Position numbers and translations under genes: made by a program
Assembly: GCA_030679035.1 (NCBI GenBank)
Contig: JAUXTH010000069.1
Coordinates: 1-60,890 of the forward strand
DNA: 60,890 bases
Direction of reading: 5' to 3'
Source: Methylobacter sp.
Lineage (GTDB): Bacteria > Pseudomonadota > Gammaproteobacteria > Methylococcales > Methylomonadaceae
Shown: positions 14,955 to 23,014 of the stretch, piece by piece
Layout: each line of letters begins with the position of its first letter
Position numbering within the stretch: position 1 is the first letter of the stretch
Notes under the pieces: generated by a model
The model's database searches: none
What the model saw: the letters and a program-made list of their open reading frames with translations, nothing else
What the model was told of the DNA's origin: nothing

Positions 14955-15101
14955 TCAATTTAAGCTCCACCCTGTCTTACCCGGCATCGGCGGAGCGGGT
15001 ATCCTGAAAAAAGAGCCGGGATAATGATCGTCCTGATCCGGTATATCTAAAGCGTCTTTAACTTCCGGCTCGCATGACTGCTGTTCTTTATGTTCGTTCA
15101 T
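14955..15101 (-). CDS. Small 48-aa hypothetical protein between nifV and cysE
   Basis: A 48-codon frame with AGGAG nine bases before its ATG. The product is acidic at the start (M-N-E-H-K-E-Q-Q-S-C-E-P-E-V-K) and proline/glycine rich at the end (I-P-A-P-P-M-P-G-K-T-G-W), without membrane helix or known motif. It lies in the nif operon on the same strand as nifV and cysE. The good ribosome-binding site and protein-like composition argue that it is real, but I cannot assign a family. Confidence 0.5.
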   Translation of the reverse strand: MNEHKEQQSCEPEVKDALDIPDQDDHYPGSFFRIPAPPMPGKTGWSLN

Positions 15102-15118
15102 GATGAATATCTCCTAAA

Positions 15119-15187
15119 GTAGGGTACGCTGTGCGTACCGTTTTCATTGCATCGCATTACTCTAAAGGTACGCACAGCGTACCCTAC
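15119..15187. repeat. Perfect 21-bp inverted repeat (hairpin) after nifV
   Basis: Two 21-base arms at 15119-15139 and 15167-15187 are exact complements (GTAGGGTACGCTGTGCG... and its reverse) with a 27-base loop. It starts five bases after the nifV stop. No U-run follows on either strand, so it is more likely an RNA-stabilising or processing hairpin or a repeat element than a terminator. A relic of the same motif (GTACGCACTGCGTACC) occurs at about 59448-59463. Confidence 0.85.
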
Positions 15188-15191
15188 AGAG

Positions 15192-16316
15192 CTACAAATT
15201 TTGATGAAAGAGATTAAGATCTTCGGTTTTAGGCGACCTTTTCGTGTCGCTGACAAAGCGCCTGACCTGCGCCAATAACGCTTGCGCCTGTATCCGGCTC
15301 ACCGCGATGCCTATTTGTTTATAAGCGTGAATCACACCCTGCGTACCCGAATGTTTGCCGAGCACCAGCTGATGGCTGCGCCCGACAATCGCAGGATCGA
15401 CGCCCTGATAATTATTCGGGTCTTTTAACAATCCATCGACATGAATGCCCGCTTCATGACTGAATACGCTTTTGCCGATCAGGCTTTTCCGGCTGCCGAT
15501 CGCATCGCCCGATGCTTTTGCAACCTGCTCGGACAAGGCGGGGAACAGTTGCAAATCAATCCCCGTTTCAATGTCATACAATTGCTTTAAGCCAACCACC
15601 ACTTCTTCCAATGCCGCATTGCCCGCACGTTCGCCCAATCCGTTAACCGTGGTATTCACATGAGTCGCGCCCGCCAACGCCGCAGCCAGCGTATTGGCGG
15701 TAGCAAGACCTAAATCGTCATGGGCATGCATTTCAATTTCCAGGTCGGTTGCCGCTCTTAGCTTTTTAATCGTCTCGAACACGCCGAACGGTTCCATAAT
15801 GCCCACCGTATCGGCGAAACGAATCCTGCTCGCCCCGGCCCGTTGCGCGGTTTCGGCCATGCGTATCAAAAAATCCACATCCGCTCGCGAGGCATCCTCC
15901 ATGCCGACGCACACTTCCATGTCCAAGCTTCGCGCTTCCTGAACGCAGCTGGTAATGGTGTTTAAAACCCACTGCCGAGTTTGCTTAAGCTTGTGCTGAA
16001 TATGCTGATCCGAAGCCGATATGGATAAATCGACCTTATGTACATTCAAGCCTAAACAGGCGTGCAAATCATCGCGGCGCATTCTCGACCAGACCAGCAG
16101 CTTCGAGGGTAAATCTAAAGCCGCAATCGCCTTGATTTCTTCCCGCTCCACCGGCCCCATTGCCGGAATGCCGATTTCCAACTCAGGTACGCCCAAGCCC
16201 GCCAACTGCGTTGCAATCGCCAGCTTTTCGTCCAGCGAGAAAGCGACTCCGGCCGATTGCTCGCCATCCCTGAGCGTGGTGTCGTCGATGATGATGTGGC
16301 GGGTTTGAGTTTTCAT
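15192..16316 (-). CDS. nifV: Homocitrate synthase
   Basis: A 374-residue DRE-TIM metallolyase of the NifV type. The signature D-D-T-T-L-R-D-G-E-Q at about 11-20 binds the divalent metal; E-M-H-A-H-D-D-L-G-L-A-T-A-N and G-E-R-A-G-N-A-A-L-E-E follow. It condenses acetyl-CoA with 2-oxoglutarate to give homocitrate, the organic ligand of FeMo-co. It stands between nifS and cysE as in A. vinelandii. Dispersed repeats occupy both flanks (16343-16473 upstream, hairpin downstream), and no clear promoter is seen in front of it. Confidence 0.95.
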   Translation of the reverse strand: MKTQTRHIIIDDTTLRDGEQSAGVAFSLDEKLAIATQLAGLGVPELEIGIPAMGPVEREEIKAIAALDLPSKLLVWSRMRRDDLHACLGLNVHKVDLSISASDQHIQHKLKQTRQWVLNTITSCVQEARSLDMEVCVGMEDASRADVDFLIRMAETAQRAGASRIRFADTVGIMEPFGVFETIKKLRAATDLEIEMHAHDDLGLATANTLAAALAGATHVNTTVNGLGERAGNAALEEVVVGLKQLYDIETGIDLQLFPALSEQVAKASGDAIGSRKSLIGKSVFSHEAGIHVDGLLKDPNNYQGVDPAIVGRSHQLVLGKHSGTQGVIHAYKQIGIAVSRIQAQALLAQVRRFVSDTKRSPKTEDLNLFHQNL

Positions 16317-16342
16317 AATTAGTAACGACTCAGCAGTTGAAA

Positions 16343-16473
16343 AATAGAACGCAGATGACGCTGATCATTATGATTGAATAAGATTTTTTAGATTATCCTA
16401 GAGAATCATTTGACCGTCGTTTTCATTCCTTATCTGTGTTCATCATAATTATCCGCGTCATCTGCGTTCCATT
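16343..16473. repeat. Dispersed inverted repeat, inverted copy of 13214-13344
   Basis: Begins AATAGAACGCAGATGACGCT and ends with the facing CATCTGCGTTCCATT. Long blocks, for example the segment ending in GATTGAATAAGATTTTTT, match the element at 13214-13344 in the opposite orientation. It occupies most of the gap between nifS and nifV. Confidence 0.8.
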
Positions 16474-16520
16474 TGAGTTGATGGCAGCGTAGTTACGTTT
16501 AGTCTGTGGTGTTAGTTTCC

Positions 16521-17729
16521 CTACGCATAAGTCGGTGCAAACGCTTTTTCAGGGTCGGCCACGGGGCCATTGCCATCCCAATACGGCGACAACTTACGCA
16601 AAGTCGCAACAATGCCGGGCATCACTTCGATAACTTTATCCACTTCCGCCATGGTGTTATAGCGAGAAAAGGAAAAGCGAATCGTCCCGTGCGCAGCGGT
16701 GTAAGGAATATCCATGGCTCGCATTACGTGCGAAGGTTCCAAAGAACCTGAAGTACACGCCGAACCACTGGACGCGGCGATACCGGCTTTATTCAATAAC
16801 ATCAGAATCGACTCGCCTTCGATATATTCAAAAGCTATGTCAGTGGTATTCGGCAGACGGTTGTACATATCGCCGGTTACAAAACAATGGCCAATCTGCT
16901 CGGTAATGCCTTGCTCCAGACGGTCGCGCATGGCTTTGACTTTGGTGTTTTCATACTCGATAAACTCCAGCGCCAGCTCGCAGGCTTTTCCCAAGCCGAC
17001 AATAGACGCACTGTTTTCAGTCCCCGCTCTTCTGCCGCGCTCCTGATGGCCGCCGCGTAACAAGGGACGGTAACGCGTACCGCGGCGCAGATACAAAACG
17101 CCGATACCTTTGGGTGCATGCAGTTTATGCCCCGACAATGACAACATATCGATCTTGGTATCCTGCAACATCATCGGGATCTTGCCGACCGCCTGCACCG
17201 CATCGGTATGAAACATCACGCCTGCGGCATTAGCCATCTCCGCCATTTCGGCGACCGGAAAAATCGTGCCTGTTTCATTATTGGCCCACATCACCGAGAC
17301 AATCGCCACCTGATCGGAAAGCAATCTTTTATAGGATTCCAGATTCAAGCGCCCCGCCTTATCGACCGGCATTCTATGGATGGTGTAACCTTCTTTTTCA
17401 AGATAATCACACACGCTTAAAATGGCCGGATGCTCCACCGTGGTGGTAATGATTTCTTTCTTGTTGGGTTGCGCCTTAACTGCGGAAAGAATCGCCGTAG
17501 AGTTGGATTCGGTGCCGCAAGAGGTGAAAATAATTTCGGAATCATGCTCGCAACCGATCAAGGCTTGAACTTGTTGCCGAGCCTGTTTAAGCCCGCGCGC
17601 CACGCCGTCGGCGAATTTATGGATGGATGACGGATTGCCGTATTGCTCAAGGAAATAAGGAATCATCACATCGACCACCGCCGGATCAACCTTGGTGGTG
17701 GCATTATTGTCCAGGTAAATGTCAGCCAT
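16521..17729 (-). CDS. nifS: Cysteine desulfurase NifS
   Basis: A 402-residue class V aminotransferase-fold, PLP-dependent enzyme that removes sulfur from cysteine for Fe-S cluster assembly. Visible motifs: Y-L-D-N-N-A-T-T at the N-terminus, T-E-S-N-S near 75, H-T-D-A-V-Q at the cofactor aspartate, L-S-G-H-K-L-H-A-P-K-G with the Schiff-base lysine, and S-G-S-A-C-T-S-G with the catalytic cysteine. The ATG at 17729 overlaps the nifU stop (TGATG), so NifS is coupled to its scaffold partner. Confidence 0.96.
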   Translation of the reverse strand: MADIYLDNNATTKVDPAVVDVMIPYFLEQYGNPSSIHKFADGVARGLKQARQQVQALIGCEHDSEIIFTSCGTESNSTAILSAVKAQPNKKEIITTTVEHPAILSVCDYLEKEGYTIHRMPVDKAGRLNLESYKRLLSDQVAIVSVMWANNETGTIFPVAEMAEMANAAGVMFHTDAVQAVGKIPMMLQDTKIDMLSLSGHKLHAPKGIGVLYLRRGTRYRPLLRGGHQERGRRAGTENSASIVGLGKACELALEFIEYENTKVKAMRDRLEQGITEQIGHCFVTGDMYNRLPNTTDIAFEYIEGESILMLLNKAGIAASSGSACTSGSLEPSHVMRAMDIPYTAAHGTIRFSFSRYNTMAEVDKVIEVMPGIVATLRKLSPYWDGNGPVADPEKAFAPTYA

Positions 17730-18637
17730 CACGCCACCTCTATATTGACTAATTTTTTCATTTCCGATGCCGGTACGACTTTAATAAACTCGCCCATGAC
17801 TTCCATCAGCCGTTGTTGAATACCCGCGATGGTCATCGCTGCCATTTGGCAACCGTTACACGCGCCGGTCATATTGACGTAAGCGGTGTTGCCGATGACT
17901 TCGACCAGTTCCACGTCGCCGCCGTCGGCCATCAATGACGGTCTTAACGATTCCAACACTTGCTCGATTTTTTTGATGCGTTGCAAGTTGGTCAACGGCG
18001 CTTTAACGGCTGCGATTTTTTCCGCAGGTTTGCTGACCGATTCCGCGCTAGGATCGAATTTCTCGCCTTTTTCCGCCAACACTTTTTCCAGAATCGCTTC
18101 GATGTCTTCATGGCACGCCGCACAACCGCCGCCCGCTTTGGTGAAGTTGGTGACATCCTCAACGGTGCGCAATTTATTGGCCCAAACCATTTCCTCGATC
18201 ATCACCGCATCAATCGCGAAACATTTGCAGATCAGTGCGCCTTCTTCATGATCGTCTTTCCACTCTTCGCCGCGATAATTCGCTATCGCCGCTTGCAGGG
18301 CTTCACGACCCATGACCGAACAATGCATTTTTTCCGGCGGCAAGCCTTCGAGCTGGTCGGCAATATCCTGGTTGGTCACTTTTAACGCTTGATCCAGCGT
18401 CATGCCTTTAATGATTTCGGTCAGCACCGATGACGAGGCAATCGCAGAGCCGCACCCGAAAGTTTGAAAGCCCGCTTCGAGGATGATTTCGCTGTTGTCA
18501 TCGACTTTCAGGGTCAGCCGTAATGCATCTCCGCAACTGATTGACCCCACTTCGCCGGTCGCATTGGCATCGACGACCGCGCCCGCATTTTTAGGGTTAA
18601 AAAAATGTTCTTTAACTTTGTCTGAATAGTCCCACAT
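17729..18637 (-). CDS. nifU: NifU Fe-S cluster scaffold
   Basis: A 302-residue three-domain NifU. The N-terminal IscU-like domain carries the transient-cluster cysteines (S-C-G-D, F-G-C-G-S-A, M-H-C-S); the central domain has the permanent [2Fe-2S] ligands (C-K-C and G-G-G-C-A-A-C-H); the C-terminal Nfu domain has C-N-G-C. It builds clusters with sulfur from NifS and gives them to NifH and NifB. It lies 117 bases downstream of the iscA gene, a gap holding only a palindromic repeat, so iscA-nifU-nifS probably share the sigma-54 promoter at 19158. Confidence 0.96.
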   Translation of the reverse strand: MWDYSDKVKEHFFNPKNAGAVVDANATGEVGSISCGDALRLTLKVDDNSEIILEAGFQTFGCGSAIASSSVLTEIIKGMTLDQALKVTNQDIADQLEGLPPEKMHCSVMGREALQAAIANYRGEEWKDDHEEGALICKCFAIDAVMIEEMVWANKLRTVEDVTNFTKAGGGCAACHEDIEAILEKVLAEKGEKFDPSAESVSKPAEKIAAVKAPLTNLQRIKKIEQVLESLRPSLMADGGDVELVEVIGNTAYVNMTGACNGCQMAAMTIAGIQQRLMEVMGEFIKVVPASEMKKLVNIEVA

Positions 18638-18658
18638 GGCTTTATCCTCGGAAATAGG

Positions 18659-18744
18659 TTGTAGGATGGGTTAGAACAACGCGAAAACCATCGCGCCGGT
18701 CTTTGATTATGATGGGTTTCGGCTATGCCTCTACCCATCCTACG
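18659..18744. repeat. Dispersed palindrome between iscA and nifU
   Basis: TGTAGGATGGGTTAGAAC at one end faces CTACCCATCCTACGG at the other, with inner complementary blocks. This REP-like element fills the intergenic space. A related sequence ending in GTAACCCAACCTAC is found at about 13113-13180. Confidence 0.75.
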
Positions 18745-18754
18745 GATTTATTGG

Positions 18755-19111
18755 TTAAGAACAGGTTTTAGTTCCGGTACCATCGGCACTGGTATTAAAC
18801 GAAGTACCGCAAGCGCAACTTTTAGCCGCATTGGGGTTGGTAAACTTGAATCCCGAGCCTTCGATGGTATCGAGAAAATCGACGGACATGCCGTCAAGCA
18901 TCGGCAAACTGGTCGGATCGATAAATACTTTCACCTCGCCGCAATCAATAATGGTATCTTCCGGCGTATGGCTGCCTTCGAGTTTCAACCCGTATTGATA
19001 ACCTGAGCAACCGCCATCGGTGACTTCTATACGAAGACCCGCGGTAGGCGTTTCCGAACCGGCAATAAAGCGGCCGACTGCGTTAATGGCCTTTTCTGTT
19101 AATGTAATCAT
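18755..19111 (-). CDS. iscA: nif-specific A-type Fe-S carrier (IscA/HesB family)
   Basis: A 118-residue A-type protein with the three family cysteines: G-G-C-S-G-Y-Q-Y-G at about residue 38 and C-A-C-G-T-S-F near the C-terminus, followed by a short T-K-T-C-S tail. A-type proteins carry [2Fe-2S]/[4Fe-4S] clusters to targets; a nif-dedicated copy (NifIscA) stands before nifU in A. vinelandii. The ATG at 19111 has AGGAG at nine bases; the ATG at 19117 would be only three bases from it. It leads the operon, with sigma-54 and NifA sites upstream. Confidence 0.92.
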   Translation of the reverse strand: MITLTEKAINAVGRFIAGSETPTAGLRIEVTDGGCSGYQYGLKLEGSHTPEDTIIDCGEVKVFIDPTSLPMLDGMSVDFLDTIEGSGFKFTNPNAAKSCACGTSFNTSADGTGTKTCS

Positions 19112-19157
19112 TTTCATGCGCTCCTGAGGTTGTGGCATCGTTCTTGTTAATACTTAA

Positions 19158-19173
19158 AGCAACCTGTATGCCA
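19158..19173 (-). promoter_or_regulatory. Sigma-54 promoter for iscA-nifUSV
   Basis: On the minus strand the sequence reads TGGCAT-ACAGG-TTGCT, matching the sigma-54 consensus TGGCAC-N5-TTGCW with the essential GG and GC ten bases apart. It lies about 45 bases before the iscA start, and a NifA-type site follows upstream at 19216. Confidence 0.85.
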
Positions 19174-19215
19174 TTCCGTTATTTATTTTTAATGCATTGT
19201 TTAATAAAGAATTAA

Positions 19216-19231
19216 TGTCATTATCCGCACA
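19216..19231. promoter_or_regulatory. NifA upstream activator site TGT-N10-ACA
   Basis: TGT at 19216-19218 and ACA at 19229-19231 with exactly ten bases between, about 50 bases upstream of the iscA sigma-54 promoter. It could serve iscA and, being palindromic, also the divergent NifZ-like gene. Confidence 0.65.
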
Positions 19232-19315
19232 ATAAACAATGTATTATCAAACAGGTTTCAATCACACAACCGGCTGACAATGTAAGGTTTGCTACAAAAT
19301 AAAAGGGGATAAGAA

Positions 19316-19579
19316 ATGAACGTAGAAGATTTAGATGTAGGCGATGTCGTTTATGCAGCAAAGACGATTACCGATGACGGCTCAATACCCGGCGGTGCCG
19401 AAGGCGAAATACTGGCCGAGGCCGGTACTCGCGGGGTACTCACCCTAATCGGGCATGTCGAAGAAGAGCCGGATCGCAGCGTTTTTCTGGTGCGCTTTGA
19501 AGATAAGGATATGAATCTGGGCAGCCCGATTGGCTGCTGGGTTGAAGATTTGGCTGTGGAGCCTAAGCGGGTTAATTAA
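19316..19579 (+). CDS. Small NifZ-domain-like protein, divergent from iscA
   Basis: An 87-residue protein with D-L-D-V-G-D-V-V-Y-A-A-K-T-I-T-D-D-G-S-I-P, then G-E-I-L-A-E-A-G-T-R-G-V-L and the closing I-G-C-W-V-E-D-L. This is the shape of the NifZ family (N-D-G-x-x-P ... L-L-V-x-x-G-x-x-G), but as a short stand-alone version distinct from the full nifZ at 12177. Such proteins recur next to nif genes; the function is presumed to be nitrogenase maturation. An AAGGGG site stands before the ATG. I could not find a sigma-54 match in its own direction, but the NifA-type site at 19216 lies between it and iscA. Confidence 0.75.
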   Translation: MNVEDLDVGDVVYAAKTITDDGSIPGGAEGEILAEAGTRGVLTLIGHVEEEPDRSVFLVRFEDKDMNLGSPIGCWVEDLAVEPKRVN

Positions 19580-19912
19580 TTCGCAGTAAATGTAATGTCG
19601 CGTAAAGATGGAGGAGGGTCATTCCGTTTTGGACATAGGTATCCACGCAAATCGTATCACCGTCATCCCGGCAGGGATTGCCGGGATCCAGAACACAGGG
19701 ATGTGAAAACAGATCAAAAAGTGGTTTCATGTAGTTACAAAAATGGTCAGCGAGTCTAATGTTGCCATCCATGGCCTCTCGGCAACTGCTCCTGCGTTGC
19801 TCTACCTCTTGCATCCGTGCAGTCGTGGATCCCGGCAATCCCTGCCGGGATGACGCGCGGTGTAGAGACCGATGCCCTTTGGAAGAGAACTTTTCCTTAT
19901 ATATAACCCATT
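19580..19912. repeat. Intergenic region filled with dispersed repeats
   Basis: No gene is supported here. It holds a TCATCCCGGCAGGGATTGCC palindrome near 19661-19689, the CTCGGCAACTGCTCCTGCG element at 19777-19827 and another CCCGGCAATCCCTGCCGGG palindrome at 19829-19853. Confidence 0.75.
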
Positions 19913-21655
19913 ATGAATAAACAAACCGAAACCGTCCTGAACTACCACAACCGCACCAAACACAACTTGGCGCGCTACGCCAAAGGCCCGGAATCCATCG
20001 ACTGGGAAGACCAACCCGACCAATTCCGGCGTTTTTCCGGTTGTGAGATAGTCACACTACCCAAACCGGGGGCCGAACTTGAACCATTGTTCGGCGACCT
20101 GGATAACCCGGAAACAATACCGCCAAAACCGCTAAGCCTGACTAATGCAGGTTTATTGCTGGAATTAGCCTTCGGCCTGTCGGCATGGAAACAATACGGC
20201 CCAAGCCGCTGGGCATTGCGCTGCAATCCGTCCAGCGGCAACCTGCACCCGACAGAAGCCTACCTGATCAGTACCGGCAACGGCTTTATCAAATCAGGCG
20301 TTTACCACTATGTCAGCCACGATCACAGCCTTGAGCAGCGTTGTCGGTTTTCCGACAATTTGCCCGATTCCGGCATATTGATCGGCTTATCTTCAGTCCA
20401 TTGGCGGGAAGCCTGGAAATACGGAGAGAGAGCTTACCGCTATTGCCAACATGACATAGGCCATGCCTTGGGAGCATTGCGATACGCGGCAGCGACGCTA
20501 GGCTGGTCGGTTGAATTGCAGGCCGAATGGTCGGATGACGACATCGCCAAGCTATTAGGGCTTGACCGGGATGATTTCAAAAAACAGGAACATGAGTCCC
20601 CCGATATTATTTGCCGGATTCATACCCATGCCGATGATAGGCCATTAGATATGCTCAACAAGGGTACACATAACGACAGTAATCCCCCTCTCCCCTCGGG
20701 AGAGGGCTGGGGTGACGACTGCAAGGATGCAGGAGGTAGAGCAACGCATGGAGCAGTTGCCGAGGGGATTCAAAAAAGCGTAAACAGCAACCATTCGAAG
20801 TATAGCGAGGTTCTGCTGGAAGCCGCACAATCGGGAGCATGGTTCGGCAAAGCCGACAGCCTTCGCGCCTATCATATGTATAAGTGGCCGGTAATCGATG
20901 AAGTCTCAACTGCCGCAAGCAAACCGCAAACTGAAGAACCTGAGCGGCAAGCTAACAGGCAGCAACTTATAAAATCATCCTGCACAAAAACAGCAACTAA
21001 AATCATCCGCCAGCGCCGTAGCGCGCAACAGTTTGACGGTAAAATACCACCAATCCCACAAACTGATTTTTACCGGATGCTGGCCGCCGTTTTGCCGACC
21101 ACAGCTGCCTTCGAACTGTGGCGCTGGCCGCCGAAAATTCACCTGTTTATTTTCGTCCATCGCGTTGAAGGTTTAAACCCCGGCATCTACGCGCTGCCAA
21201 GACATAACGATGCCCTTGAACCATTGCAGGCCGCAACCTTGGCTGATTTCGATTGGCAGAAAGTAACCGAAACACTACCGCTTTATCATTTGTATTCAGG
21301 AGATTGCAGACAAATTGCCAAAACACTGTCCTGCCATCAACCCATCGCCAGCGACAGCGCCTTCAGCCTGGGCATGGTTGCGGAATTTGGCGAAACCATC
21401 GAAGTAGCACCGTGGCTTTACCGTCGCTTGTTCTGGGAATGCGGCCTGATAGGACAAACGCTGTATCTGGAAGCGGAAGCGGCTGGCATTCGCGGCACCG
21501 GTATCGGCTGTTACTTTGATGACAACGTACATGAGCTTTTAGGGTTCAAGGACGATAAATTCCAAAGTCTTTATCATTTTACCGTGGGTAAACCGCTGGA
21601 AGATAAACGGCTGGAAACGTTACCGGCTTATGGGCATTTAGACACCGCATTATAG
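19913..21655 (+). CDS. SagB/ThcOx-family nitroreductase-like oxidoreductase
   Basis: A 580-residue protein with two nitroreductase-fold halves. The first contains S-R-W-A-L-R-C-N-P-S-S-G-N-L-H-P-T-E-A-Y at about 98-117, the second I-R-Q-R-R-S-A-Q-Q-F-D-G and a C-terminal G-T-G-I-G-C-Y-F-D-D. Related enzymes include flavin-dependent oxidases of peptide natural products, but many stand-alone homologues have no known substrate, and no precursor peptide is evident here. Residues about 255-290 are encoded by two intergenic-type repeats (20683-20764) that stay in frame, making the protein longer than usual. Function unknown; it is not evidently linked to nif. Confidence 0.85.
   Translation: MNKQTETVLNYHNRTKHNLARYAKGPESIDWEDQPDQFRRFSGCEIVTLPKPGAELEPLFGDLDNPETIPPKPLSLTNAGLLLELAFGLSAWKQYGPSRWALRCNPSSGNLHPTEAYLISTGNGFIKSGVYHYVSHDHSLEQRCRFSDNLPDSGILIGLSSVHWREAWKYGERAYRYCQHDIGHALGALRYAAATLGWSVELQAEWSDDDIAKLLGLDRDDFKKQEHESPDIICRIHTHADDRPLDMLNKGTHNDSNPPLPSGEGWGDDCKDAGGRATHGAVAEGIQKSVNSNHSKYSEVLLEAAQSGAWFGKADSLRAYHMYKWPVIDEVSTAASKPQTEEPERQANRQQLIKSSCTKTATKIIRQRRSAQQFDGKIPPIPQTDFYRMLAAVLPTTAAFELWRWPPKIHLFIFVHRVEGLNPGIYALPRHNDALEPLQAATLADFDWQKVTETLPLYHLYSGDCRQIAKTLSCHQPIASDSAFSLGMVAEFGETIEVAPWLYRRLFWECGLIGQTLYLEAEAAGIRGTGIGCYFDDNVHELLGFKDDKFQSLYHFTVGKPLEDKRLETLPAYGHLDTAL
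20683..20764 (+). repeat. Two dispersed repeats inserted in frame inside the SagB-like gene
   Basis: A CCCCTCTCCCCTCGGGAG palindrome is followed directly by the ACGACTGCAAGGATGCAGGA ... GTTGCCGAG element, the family otherwise seen between genes at 13129, 14804 and 19777, and over the end of the chemoreceptor gene at 42773. Both are translated without a stop as part of the surrounding gene. Confidence 0.85.
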
Positions 21656-21752
21656 GTTTGAACAGATGCCACAAAAATTCTGAATGCGGCGTTTTTGTTT
21701 GTGCATCATATCCAATTAGATTAGAATTAATATAATATAAACAATAAATTAG

Positions 21753-22667
21753 ATGATATTATGGAAAACATACGACAACACGGTTTTTTATGAACCTATC
21801 GATGTCGTATATATCACGCTAGGCAAAACGGAGAACGCACCTCAGATGAATATCCCAGATTTAGTTAAAAAGGTTCAATCCAGCATTGTTCATATTGTTT
21901 ATGTCAAAGTTGAGGAAAAAGTTGGAGCAGACCCTAAAAAGAAAAAAGTTGGATCAGGCACTGGATTTATTTTAGATGGATATTTAGTGACTAATAACCA
22001 TGTAATTCAGACTCCGCAGGATACTCATTTTTTATTGAGATTCTACGATAGCGATCCATCAAACTTATCGGATGGCTTACTTTATAAAAATTCCGACTTT
22101 ATGTCCTTTTTAAAAACAGGTTCTGAGGAAAATGCCTATGATTTTGCTGTTTTTGAGATTCCGAAACTACGTGCTAGGGAATCAAATCACCTAAAATTTG
22201 GCAACCCAGATGCAATGTGCCAAGGTGACGACATTGTTTTTTTAGGCTATCCACTAGAGCATAATAATTTAGTTGTCCACAAAGGCATTATTTCATCCTT
22301 TTTTAAAAGCGGCTATGCCGAAACTGAGATGATTCAAATTGATGCAAGTGTCAATCAAAGTAACTCAGGAGGCCCTTTACTTGACCCATCGACTGGAAAT
22401 GTGATTGGCATCATATCTCGAAAGGCTACAGGGCTATCGAAAGTTTTTGAAGAATTGAATGAGGTATTTGATAAAAATATCAAGGCTATGGAAGGAGCAA
22501 AGTCTATGATGTCTCTCGGTGGTCTTGATCCTGTAGAGGCATTAACTGCCGGTCAAAACCAAATGAAAACTCTGTGTAAGGAGATTCAGCGTTCTGCAAA
22601 TGTTGGTATTGGTTACGCAATATCAATTAAACACCTTTCTAACGATAACCTGTTTTACTCAGAGTAA
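21753..22667 (+). CDS. Stand-alone trypsin-like serine protease
   Basis: A protein of up to 304 residues with the trypsin-like fold and complete catalytic triad: His in V-T-N-N-H-V-I, Asp in Y-D-F-A-V-F and Ser in Q-S-N-S-G-G-P-L-L. There is no PDZ domain and no signal peptide, unlike DegP/DegS. The C-terminal about 90 residues are helical and of unknown type. The more natural start may be the ATG at 21846 (M-N-I-P-D-L-V-K-K-V), since the first 31 residues look non-conserved. The gene is visibly AT-richer than its neighbours, which suggests transfer. Proteases of this kind occur as effectors in stress or defence systems, but no sensor partner is recognisable next to it. Confidence 0.75.
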   Translation: MILWKTYDNTVFYEPIDVVYITLGKTENAPQMNIPDLVKKVQSSIVHIVYVKVEEKVGADPKKKKVGSGTGFILDGYLVTNNHVIQTPQDTHFLLRFYDSDPSNLSDGLLYKNSDFMSFLKTGSEENAYDFAVFEIPKLRARESNHLKFGNPDAMCQGDDIVFLGYPLEHNNLVVHKGIISSFFKSGYAETEMIQIDASVNQSNSGGPLLDPSTGNVIGIISRKATGLSKVFEELNEVFDKNIKAMEGAKSMMSLGGLDPVEALTAGQNQMKTLCKEIQRSANVGIGYAISIKHLSNDNLFYSE

Positions 22668-22677
22668 AGATGCTCCA

Positions 22678-22750
22678 GGCGGGACGGGGTTTGCAACCCC
22701 GTTCCTAACGTTTCCAAAACTGAATTCCCAAGCTGGAGCTTGGGAACTAG
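22678..22750. repeat. Two dispersed palindromes
   Basis: GACGGGGTTTGCAACCCCGT at about 22683-22702 and AATTCCCAAGCTGGAGCTTG at about 22724-22743. The first recurs in the opposite orientation at 36806-36841, the second near 14765. Confidence 0.8.
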
Positions 22751-22777
22751 CGAACACTATTTATTACGGTGACTGAT

Positions 22778-23014
22778 ATGACTGAATTATTATCCGAACG
22801 GATTACGATGGACGCTAACATTTGTCATGGCAAGCCTACTATCCGGGGCTTGCGTTATCCGGTTGAAAATATTCTGGAATGGCTGAGTTCCGGTATGAGC
22901 GTCGATGAGATTCTCGCAGATTACGAGGACTTGGAAAGGGAAGACATTATGGCTGCATTGGAGTTTGCCTCTCGTCTTGCTAAAATTAAACGAATTGAAA
23001 TACTGGCGGCATGA
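22778..23014 (+). CDS. DUF433 antitoxin-like protein
   Basis: A 78-residue DUF433 protein: E-R-I-T-M-D-A-N-I-C-H-G-K-P-T-I-R-G-L-R-Y-P-V at the start, then W-L-S-S-G-M-S-V-D-E-I-L-A-D-Y-E-D-L with a helix-turn-helix look. These proteins are the usual partners of DUF5615 PIN-like proteins in putative toxin-antitoxin pairs. The ATG at 22778 is preferred over the upstream start because GGTGA precedes it. The stop region overlaps the next gene by four bases. Confidence 0.88.
   Translation: MTELLSERITMDANICHGKPTIRGLRYPVENILEWLSSGMSVDEILADYEDLEREDIMAALEFASRLAKIKRIEILAA

Noticed and set aside
19913-21655. A peptide natural-product (RiPP) cluster around the SagB-like gene
   Set aside because: No cyclodehydratase, transporter or precursor-like small frame lies next to it; the neighbours are a nif gene, repeats and a protease with no link to thiazole/oxazole synthesis.
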